Shown: in pieces, positions 57,509 to 64,000 of the stretch | How positions within the stretch are numbered: position 1 is the first letter of the stretch | Layout: every line of letters begins with the position of its first letter | NCBI RefSeq assembly: GCF_021568795.1 | Contig: NZ_JAKGUE010000002.1 | Location: 1 to 64,000, forward strand | Length of the DNA stretch: 64,000 nucleotides | Source: Dethiosulfovibrio faecalis | GTDB lineage: Bacteria; Synergistota; Synergistia; Synergistales; Dethiosulfovibrionaceae | Direction: 5' to 3' | Translations under genes and position numbers: made by a program | Notes under the pieces: model-generated | Told to the model about the DNA's origin: nothing | What the model saw: only the letters and a program-made list of their open reading frames with translations | Databases searched by the model: none

Positions 57509-58593
57509 TCTTTAAAAATTTCCGGCTTCAGTTTTTCGCCGAGGAGAAGACCGAGCCGGCCACTCCCAGAAAGAGGCGCAAGGAAAGAGAGGAGGGACGG
57601 GTCGCCAAGAGCCAGGACATGGGTGCCTCTGCGGTTATAATTGCCGGTTTAATCGCTATCGTCCTGTTTGGGGAATGGATTTTCGACGTTATTCTGTCTT
57701 TCATAAGGGAGTGCATGGTTTTTATCGGAGACGGAACTATGGGGCATACCGGGTGGTTTCACTCTCTGACGATGAGGTCCATATCGGCCTACGGTTTGGC
57801 TATAATTCCCATGGTCGTTGGCTGTTTCCTAGCCGCGTTTTTTGTATCCGTAGCTCAGGTCGGCTTCGTTATGACCCCTAAGCCACTGATACCCAAGATG
57901 AACAGGTTCAACCCCATCTCGGGGCTCAAGAAAGTTATATCTCTAAGGTCTTTGGTCGAGATGGTGAAGGGGCTTCTCAAGGCCCTTATATTGGCTATAG
58001 TCCTTTATTCCGCTCTGGTAGGAGATCTTGCCGATATGGTGAGGGCCGTAAGGTACCCTATAGGCCCCGCTGTGTCTCTTATGTTGTGGCGAATCTGGTT
58101 GTTGTGTGTCAAGATGACCTTTTTGCTTCTGGTCATAGCGATCTTCGACTGGTCCTATCAGAAATGGGAGTTCGAGAAGAACATCAAGATGAGCAAACAG
58201 GAGATCAAAGAGGAGTACAAACAGATGGAGGGGGATCCTCAGATCAAGCAGAAGATCCGCCAGAAACAGAGGGAGATGGCCAGGCAGAGGATGATGGCCG
58301 ACGTCCCTAAGGCGGATGTGGTCATAACAAACCCGACGACCTTGGCGATAGCCCTTCAATATGACAGGGGAAAGATGGACGCTCCGGTGGTGCTTGCCAA
58401 GGGAAAGGATCTACTGGCCAAGAGGATCAGAGAGATTGCCGAGGAAAACGACGTGCCAGTTGTCGAGAACAAGCCTCTGGCCTGGGCTCTCTACGAGGCC
58501 GTAGAGATAGGCGAATCGATCCCTGAGGCGCTTTACAAAGGGGTTGCAGAGGTACTGGCTTTCGTCTATGGGATCAGTAAAAAGAGGTCTTAG
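57499..58593 (+). CDS. flhB: Flagellar export switch protein FlhB with NPTT in place of NPTH
   Basis: 364 residues from ATG 57499 within the end of fliR. N-terminal KTEPATPRKRRKEREEGRVA, four membrane helices, a cytoplasmic linker helix, and the FlhB-C domain. The self-cleaving Asn-Pro-Thr-His reads N278-P279-T280-T281 here, read directly from the bases. Asn and Pro, the bond-forming residues, are kept. The rest of the domain is normal (VPVVENKPLAWALYEAVEIG). Sets the order of export with FliK. Confidence 0.95.
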   Translation: MAIIFKNFRLQFFAEEKTEPATPRKRRKEREEGRVAKSQDMGASAVIIAGLIAIVLFGEWIFDVILSFIRECMVFIGDGTMGHTGWFHSLTMRSISAYGLAIIPMVVGCFLAAFFVSVAQVGFVMTPKPLIPKMNRFNPISGLKKVISLRSLVEMVKGLLKALILAIVLYSALVGDLADMVRAVRYPIGPAVSLMLWRIWLLCVKMTFLLLVIAIFDWSYQKWEFEKNIKMSKQEIKEEYKQMEGDPQIKQKIRQKQREMARQRMMADVPKADVVITNPTTLAIALQYDRGKMDAPVVLAKGKDLLAKRIREIAEENDVPVVENKPLAWALYEAVEIGESIPEALYKGVAEVLAFVYGISKKRS

Positions 58594-58686
58594 CTCTCTG
58601 GAAGGGCTCCTTGGTTTCTGGTAAAGTTCTAGAATATCGAATTCATCATCTTCATCATCTGAGGACAAACGAGAGGACGCGTGAAA

Positions 58687-60792
58687 ATGGCAGAGGAAAG
58701 GATGACTATGGTAGAGAGGATGCTTCGCTTTTCCGACGTAGGCGTGGCGGCGCTGATGGTTTTGGTCGTGGTCATGATGATCATACCTTTACCCACCTGG
58801 CTGCTGGACATTCTCCTTACCCTAAACATAACCTTCGGCGTGGTGGTCCTTTTGGTGACCTTCTATGTCAACAGAGCTCTCGAGATATCGTCGTTCCCAT
58901 CCATCTTGCTCATAGTAACCCTGTTCCGACTGGCCTTGAACGTCTCCACAACGCGATTGATCCTGCTTAAGGGGAATGCTGGAAACATTATCTCTTCCTT
59001 TGGAAACTTTGTCGTAGGGGGAAACTACGTCGTCGGTGCGGTGGTCTTTCTCATCTTGGTCATCATTCAGTTTCTCGTTATAACGAAAGGAGCCGAACGA
59101 GTGGCCGAGGTCGCTGCCAGGTTCACTCTGGACGCCATGCCTGGGAAACAGATGGCCATAGACGCGGATCTCAACGCTGGCTTGATAGATGAGCTCGGAG
59201 CCAAGGAAAGGCGAAGGGATATCCAGAGGGAGGCTGATTTCTACGGTTCTATGGATGGAGCCTCTAAGTTCGTCAAGGGTGACGCCATTGCCGGTCTCAT
59301 CATAACCATAATCAACATCCTGGGAGGGCTGGCCATAGGCGTATTTCAGCGAGGTCTGTCCCTTGGCCAGGCAGCTGGAGTCTACAGTCTCCTTACAGTT
59401 GGAGACGGGCTGGTGTCTCAGATACCGGCTCTGCTCTTTTCCACCGCTACCGGCATAATAGTAACCAGGGCCGCCGGCGACTCCAACCTTGGAAGGGATA
59501 TCTTTTCGTCCTTTATCAGGTATCCCAGGCCCCTCATGATAGGGACCGCCCTCCTTTTCGCTTTCGCCATGGTTCCAGGGTTGCCGACCTTCCCCTTCAT
59601 GTTGCTTGGGGTGTTTCTGGGAGTAATGGCCTATGGGGTGTATCGTGAGGCAAAGACCCAGGAAGGTATGGCCAGCGAGCCCGGGCAGAGAAAGGGTAAG
59701 GGGGCTTCTCCCGCAGGGGGAGAAGGAGATCACCCGACTCCTCAGACTCCCACCTCTCCGGAGGATGTGATGAAGCTTCTGGCAGTGGATCCCATGGAGA
59801 TGGAGATAGGCTATGCCGTGATACCTCTGGTCGATCCCGCCCAGGGGGGGGATATGCTCGATCGTATCAGCACCATAAGGAAACAGATGGCCATGGACAT
59901 GGGTTTGGTCGTTCCCTCCATAAGAATAAGGGACAACATTCAGCTGAAACCCTCCGAGTATCTGATAAGGGTCAAGGGAGCTCTCGAGGGGCAGGGAGAG
60001 CTGATGCCGGAGCACTACCTCGCCATGGATACAGGGAACGTCACAGAGGTAGTCGTCGGGGTGCCCACTACGGAACCCGCCTTCGGTCTTCCTGCTCTTT
60101 GGATCTCTCCTGAGCTCAGGGACAAGGCGGAGGCCAGCGGCTACACAGTTGTGGACGCTCCCTCCGTGTTGGCTACCCATCTGTCTGAGGTCATCAAACT
60201 CCACGGTGCCGATCTCATAACCAGACAGGAAGTTCAGAAACTCACCGAAATGGTCAAAGAGAGCAACTCCGCCGTTACCGAGGAGATGCTCAGCGTCCTC
60301 GGCCTTGGGGACATTCAGAAAGTCCTTCAGAACCTGGTGGCGGAGCATATACCCATCAGGGACCTGGTGACCATTTTCGAGACCTTGACCGATTACGGAA
60401 GGCTTTCCTCCTCGGTGGATTATCTGACCGAGAGGGTAAGAGAGAGCCTGGCCCGTATAATCTCTCTAAGGCTAAAGGAGAACGACGTCATAACCGTCTC
60501 AACCCTTTCCCCGACCTGGGAGCAAAAGATCAGGGACGCTCTGGAAGGCGATCTGGCCAAAGGTTGGCGTCTAAACATGGATTCTAGGGAGATCTCCAAA
60601 CTGGTCGCTTCCGTGTCGACAAAGTCGGAGGAGGCCATGCTTCAGGGATTCTCCCCCATCTTGCTCGTAAGTCCCGATGTCAGGCTGGTTGTCCGTCGAG
60701 TTCTGGAATCCTCGTTGCCTGGTCTGTTCGTGGTGTCTTATAATGAAATAAGTCAGGGTATAGATATCAAATCGTTGGGGATGGTGGAGTAG
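58687..60792 (+). CDS. flhA: Flagellar export gate protein FlhA
   Basis: 701 residues from ATG 58687; GTG 58681 is an alternative. Eight membrane helices, then the FHIPEP-type cytosolic loop (TKGAERVAEVAARFTLDAMP, GKQMAIDADLNAGLI), and a large C-terminal cytoplasmic domain from about 345 (EIGYAVIPLVDPAQGGDMLD; HLSEVIKLHGADLITRQEVQ). Nonameric docking ring for chaperone-substrate pairs. Confidence 0.97.
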   Translation: MAEERMTMVERMLRFSDVGVAALMVLVVVMMIIPLPTWLLDILLTLNITFGVVVLLVTFYVNRALEISSFPSILLIVTLFRLALNVSTTRLILLKGNAGNIISSFGNFVVGGNYVVGAVVFLILVIIQFLVITKGAERVAEVAARFTLDAMPGKQMAIDADLNAGLIDELGAKERRRDIQREADFYGSMDGASKFVKGDAIAGLIITIINILGGLAIGVFQRGLSLGQAAGVYSLLTVGDGLVSQIPALLFSTATGIIVTRAAGDSNLGRDIFSSFIRYPRPLMIGTALLFAFAMVPGLPTFPFMLLGVFLGVMAYGVYREAKTQEGMASEPGQRKGKGASPAGGEGDHPTPQTPTSPEDVMKLLAVDPMEMEIGYAVIPLVDPAQGGDMLDRISTIRKQMAMDMGLVVPSIRIRDNIQLKPSEYLIRVKGALEGQGELMPEHYLAMDTGNVTEVVVGVPTTEPAFGLPALWISPELRDKAEASGYTVVDAPSVLATHLSEVIKLHGADLITRQEVQKLTEMVKESNSAVTEEMLSVLGLGDIQKVLQNLVAEHIPIRDLVTIFETLTDYGRLSSSVDYLTERVRESLARIISLRLKENDVITVSTLSPTWEQKIRDALEGDLAKGWRLNMDSREISKLVASVSTKSEEAMLQGFSPILLVSPDVRLVVRRVLESSLPGLFVVSYNEISQGIDIKSLGMVE

Positions 60793-60795
60793 ACC

Positions 60796-62142
60796 ATGAG
60801 GGTTGTCCAACAGATTACCTTTGAGGCCAGAGACGATGCCGAGGCCATCAGGATCGCTGCCGATAGATTGGGCAGGGATGCGGTGGTGCTTTCGACCCGT
60901 CCTGTCAACAAGGGAGGCTTCCTTGGGTTGTTCGGAAAGCCCGCTCTGGTCGTGACGGCGGGTATTTTGGAGGAAGACGAGCCCAAAAGGAAAGAAGAGC
61001 CTCTTGGCGATAGGGTCCGGGCCTTTCAGCTGTTGCTGGAGGGTAAGAGAGAGAGCTTCCCCGTCGCCTCTGCGGATGAGAGATCATTGGGGGAAAAAGA
61101 GACCGGTGAAGCTTCGACTTTAGGGGAAGAGGACAGACTTGAATTGTCCTCGTCTATCGGCATTGCCTCCCGTCCTTCTGTCTCGAGGGAGAAAGTCGCT
61201 CAGGCTTATGGAAAAGACCCTAATCCCGTCGGAGAGGTAGAAAACAAAAATCTCTCCGACGACGTGGAGAGGATCCAACGCACCTTGTCCTCCGTTCTAG
61301 AGCGGCTAGACAGGGGAGCCGTGTCCGATGATGATGGGACGGACAAGATCCCAAGGCCGGATTTAACTTCTTCGCCCGATAACGATTGCCGGAGGCAGTG
61401 GCGTAACATGCTGTTAGAGGCCGATATGACCGAGCCCTTCGTTGAAACCCTTCTCGACCGTTACGATGGACCTCTGGACGACCGATCCTTTCGGGATTGG
61501 CTGAAGGGTTCCATAAGAGCCCCTTTCCGGGACGTCATAAGCGCCCTAGGCGGGACCAGAGTGATGTTTATAGGTCCAACAGGGGTCGGCAAGACCACTA
61601 CCATTGCAAAGCTTGCGGCGGCTAACTCTCTCTGGGAAGACCGCAAGGTCCTCCTTGCGACCGCCGATACCTACCGTATAGCGGCGGTTGAGCAGCTCAG
61701 GACATATGCCAAGATCTTGGGAGTCCCCGTCGAGGTGGTCTTTGACCCCAAGGATCTCAAGGGCATCAGGGAGAAAAGGGACGCCGAGCTTATCTTGCTC
61801 GATACGGCAGGGCGAAGCCAGAGAGATTCTCGCAGGCTGGATGAGGCAAAGGAGCTTTACGAGGCATTCGCTCCAGAGAGCGTTCATCTCGTTATCTCCG
61901 CTAGCTCCAAATACAGGGATATGCTCGACGTCATCGAGAGAATGGGAGATATGCCCATATCCCATCTCATATTCACGAAGCTTGACGAGACCTTGACTCT
62001 TGGACCGGTTCTGGAGATAGCTCTCAACTTCGATATCCCTGTGTCCTTTCTGACCGTAGGTCAGAATGTCCCCAACGACATAGAGGTTGCCTCTCCCGAT
62101 AGGCTTGTGGATATGGCATTAGGCGGTGAATACGGTGATTGA
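60796..62142 (+). CDS. flhF: Signal-recognition-type GTPase FlhF
   Basis: 448 residues. Variable N-terminal part (about 1-200), N domain, and SRP GTPase G domain: GPTGVGKTTTIAKLAA with K266, LATADTYRIAAVEQL, LLDTAGRSQRDSRRL, TKLDETLTLGPVLE. Controls placement and number of flagella together with FlhG. Confidence 0.96.
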   Translation: MRVVQQITFEARDDAEAIRIAADRLGRDAVVLSTRPVNKGGFLGLFGKPALVVTAGILEEDEPKRKEEPLGDRVRAFQLLLEGKRESFPVASADERSLGEKETGEASTLGEEDRLELSSSIGIASRPSVSREKVAQAYGKDPNPVGEVENKNLSDDVERIQRTLSSVLERLDRGAVSDDDGTDKIPRPDLTSSPDNDCRRQWRNMLLEADMTEPFVETLLDRYDGPLDDRSFRDWLKGSIRAPFRDVISALGGTRVMFIGPTGVGKTTTIAKLAAANSLWEDRKVLLATADTYRIAAVEQLRTYAKILGVPVEVVFDPKDLKGIREKRDAELILLDTAGRSQRDSRRLDEAKELYEAFAPESVHLVISASSKYRDMLDVIERMGDMPISHLIFTKLDETLTLGPVLEIALNFDIPVSFLTVGQNVPNDIEVASPDRLVDMALGGEYGD

Positions 62143-63061
62143 TCGCAGAGCTTCTATGGCGGATCAAGCCTCCGACCTGAGACGTATGGTGGCCTCCATA
62201 TCGGAGGATAAAAGGACCAACAGTTCCGGATTTCTCCGTTCCATCGCGGTTGTCGGAGGTAAGGGCGGCGTAGGTAAGAGCAATATTTCCGTCAACCTGG
62301 CTCTGGCTTTGGGGGAGATGGGCCATAAGGTGGCGCTCCTGGACGGAGATCTCGGCTTGGCTAACGTAGATATTCTAATGGGTATCCAGGCTCCATATAA
62401 TTTGATCCACCTAGTAAGAGGTGAGAGATCCCTCGACGAAATTCTGTACGATGTCGGGGACGGAGTCTCCGTAATACCGGGAGGCACCGGTATAGAGGAA
62501 TTGGCCAATATGGACGAATCGGCTCAGTCGTCTCTGATAAACGCCTTGGCGGATCTGGAGTCACTTGCCGAGATTATGGTGGTGGACACCGGTGCGGGTA
62601 TCCATAGAAACATGATCTCCTTCGCCCTTTCTGCCGATACGGTTATACTTGTTACTACGCCAGAGCCCACGTCCATAAGAGACGCATATGGGCTTCTCAA
62701 GTCTCTGGTGTTCGGTACTGTTGGAAAGCTGGACGTCCGAGTGCTGGTCAATATGGTTTCCTCCGAGGAGGAAGCCCGATCTGTGGCTGGACGTATGCGT
62801 TTTGCCGCCAGCCAGTTTCTTAGGGTAGACCTCGGCTACTCTGGGTATGTCTTGACCGATAATAGTCTGTCCGATTCGGTAAGGGCCAGAAAGCCTTTGA
62901 TTAGATTTGCTCCTCGTTCGGACGCATCCAGATGTTTTCGCAGGATAGCCAGGACCCTTATATCCGAAGGCGGCGAAGAAAACTCAGTCGATCTGGGGCG
63001 AGGGGTTAAGTCCCTGTTCTTCAAGCTTGCCAGAAGCCTCGGGGTCGACCGGAATAGATAG
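62126..63061 (+). CDS. flhG: MinD-like ATPase FlhG (YlxH)
   Basis: 311 residues from GTG 62126, overlapping flhF. The N-terminal DQASDLR is the FlhF-activating motif known from FlhG; ATG 62156 lies just before it. Deviant Walker A GGKGGVGKSN at about residue 44-53, LDGDLGLANVDILMG, VVDTGAGI. Limits flagellar number and stimulates FlhF GTP hydrolysis. Confidence 0.95.
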   Translation: MNTVIDRRASMADQASDLRRMVASISEDKRTNSSGFLRSIAVVGGKGGVGKSNISVNLALALGEMGHKVALLDGDLGLANVDILMGIQAPYNLIHLVRGERSLDEILYDVGDGVSVIPGGTGIEELANMDESAQSSLINALADLESLAEIMVVDTGAGIHRNMISFALSADTVILVTTPEPTSIRDAYGLLKSLVFGTVGKLDVRVLVNMVSSEEEARSVAGRMRFAASQFLRVDLGYSGYVLTDNSLSDSVRARKPLIRFAPRSDASRCFRRIARTLISEGGEENSVDLGRGVKSLFFKLARSLGVDRNR

Positions 63062-63071
63062 GGGGTAGAGC

Positions 63072-63749
63072 ATGGAAGCGACGACCCTTTTAAACAAAGA
63101 TCCTCAACTGATAGGTTCCAAAGTTGGCATCTCTATAGTGGCGGGGCTCTATAAAGGGGAATATCCATCACGCCTGGAGGACGGAGAAGGAGACGTATGG
63201 AAGCTCTCTCATCCGTTCCTCGGGGGGGGGCTTCTGCCTATGTTCCGTGGTGTGGAGCTGAAGCTTTCTCTGAGTTCCGATAAAAGCGTCTACAACGTAA
63301 CGGGTTCCGTTCTGGGTACGGTTCGGGAGGGGGCCGTCGTTATGTTGGTGGTGAAGGTTTTCGGCGAGGTCGATAAACTTCAGAGACGTCGTTTCGTAAG
63401 GGTCCCCTGTATGCTGAACGTCGAGGTAGCTCCTCTCGGTTTTTTCTTGGACAGCCATCATGGATGGCTCGACGGTATCGCCAAGGACGTCAGTCTAGGT
63501 GGCGTTAGGCTTGCGTTGAAGGGGAACTGTTCCTCTTCCTTCAGGGATATGTCCAGATTTATACTGAAATTCCCTTTAGATGATGTAGTGTCCTATCTCT
63601 CCTGTCGGCTAGTCGTGGTACGATATATAGAAGAACATGACGTTACCGAGTTGGCCCTGGCCTTCGATTTTCTTCCGGCTATTCTGGAGAAATCCTTGGG
63701 CCGTTTTATTCGGAAGAAAGAGCTGGCGTCTAAGGGGGATGGACGCTGA
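63072..63749 (+). CDS. YcgR-type PilZ c-di-GMP receptor (flagellar brake)
   Basis: 225 residues (AGGGGGTAGAG upstream). N-terminal YcgR-like beta domain (about 15-95) followed by a PilZ domain: RxxxR as R106-R110 in QRRRFVRVPC and the D/NxSxxG motif as DVSLGG from D139. Binds c-di-GMP and slows or stops the motor. Placed between flhG and cheB, as the ypfA-like brakes are associated with flagellar clusters. Confidence 0.88.
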   Translation: MEATTLLNKDPQLIGSKVGISIVAGLYKGEYPSRLEDGEGDVWKLSHPFLGGGLLPMFRGVELKLSLSSDKSVYNVTGSVLGTVREGAVVMLVVKVFGEVDKLQRRRFVRVPCMLNVEVAPLGFFLDSHHGWLDGIAKDVSLGGVRLALKGNCSSSFRDMSRFILKFPLDDVVSYLSCRLVVVRYIEEHDVTELALAFDFLPAILEKSLGRFIRKKELASKGDGR

Positions 63750-63767
63750 CGAGGGGAGGGTGGTCCG

Positions 63768-64000
63768 GTGAAAGGCATAAAAGTCCTGGTAGTGGACGAT
63801 TCCTCTTTCATGAGGAAAGTTCTAGGGGATATTTTGGAGGAAACACCGGGTATAACCGTGATAGCCAAGGCTAGAGATGGCGTGGATGCGCTTGATAAGA
63901 TAGATCGAGACAGACCCGACGTGGTTACTCTCGACGTGGAGATGCCGAGAAAGAACGGACTGGAGACCTTAAAGGAGATCATGGATCGTTTCCCTACTCC
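63768..64000 (+). CDS. cheB: Chemotaxis methylesterase CheB (truncated by window end)
   Basis: 77 residues visible from GTG 63768 (GAGGGGAGGG upstream). Receiver domain: VLVVDDSSFMRKVL with the acidic pair, and VVTLDVEMPRKNGLETL with the phospho-acceptor Asp. The sequence VEMPRKNGLE and the position after flhG/PilZ fit CheB rather than CheY. The methylesterase domain is beyond the window. Confidence 0.88.
   Translation, partial: MKGIKVLVVDDSSFMRKVLGDILEETPGITVIAKARDGVDALDKIDRDRPDVVTLDVEMPRKNGLETLKEIMDRFPT

Noticed and set aside
58822-60348. 508-codon open frame on the minus strand opposite flhA (and similar ones opposite hslU and fliF)
   Set aside because: Antisense shadows of well-supported genes without any family features.
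1-64000. CRISPR arrays, rRNA genes or insertion sequences
   Set aside because: No regularly spaced repeats, rRNA-like sequence or transposase gene could be seen in the window.

Overview
The window most likely comes from a diderm, amino-acid-fermenting, flagellated anaerobe of the phylum Synergistota (a Dethiosulfovibrio-like organism). This is inference. It rests on a Bacillus-like gene order (ylqF-rnhB-ylqG-ylqH, dprA-topA-trmFO-xerC/codV-hslV-hslU-codY-flgB-flgC, then the fla/che operon), combined with a soluble periplasmic binding protein that has a plain signal peptide and no lipobox, and an indolepyruvate:ferredoxin oxidoreductase. All gene names are from reading the translations; no database search was run.

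Layout. (1) 1-2688: right end of a prophage. It holds the tail of a structural gene, a DUF4376-like protein, a mini HExxH membrane protein, an amidase endolysin, two small membrane proteins (holin candidates) and two overlapping spanin-like genes, then a terminator. A tRNA 3'-end fragment at 2849-2871 looks like the right attachment site. (2) 3078-11497: a cobalamin riboswitch with a terminator platform, followed by a nickel/peptide-family ABC importer (two permeases, binding protein, two ATPases), a MATE transporter and a two-domain nitrilase-superfamily protein. (3) 11484-12515: a LexA/S24-type self-cleaving repressor diverging from a 62-residue unknown protein, with a perfect 12-bp inverted repeat placed over both promoters. 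(4) 12695-16736: tRNA-Ser, a CoA-binding protein, a thioesterase, iorAB and a lone prepilin-like gene. (5) 16780-22949: lepB, rbgA, rnhB, ylqG, ylqH, yraN, comM, dprA, mostly with overlapping stops and starts. (6) 22974-27519: a PEP synthase regulatory protein, a PucR-type regulator on the minus strand, and ppsA. (7) 27597-35321: a small unknown gene, topA, trmFO, xerC, hslV, hslU, codY. (8) 35341-64000: flagellar genes. flgBC come first, then an insert of lytic transglycosylase, htpG and an OB-fold protein, then fliE through a truncated cheB.

How it works together. Region 2 looks like uptake of a cobalt- or corrinoid-related solute, switched off when cobalamin is plentiful. Region 4 can oxidise aromatic 2-oxo acids to arylacetyl-CoA and release the acid. 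Region 6 couples PEP synthesis to a kinase/phosphorylase switch. Region 8 encodes basal body, export gate, hook, stator, switch and the start of the chemotaxis system in one long run of closely packed genes, with an extra promoter in front of motA.

Most worth follow-up: the riboswitch-controlled importer-MATE-nitrilase unit, the divergent repressor/operator/small-protein switch, the FlhB with NPTT in place of NPTH, and the prophage lysis cassette with a miniature metalloprotease-like gene.
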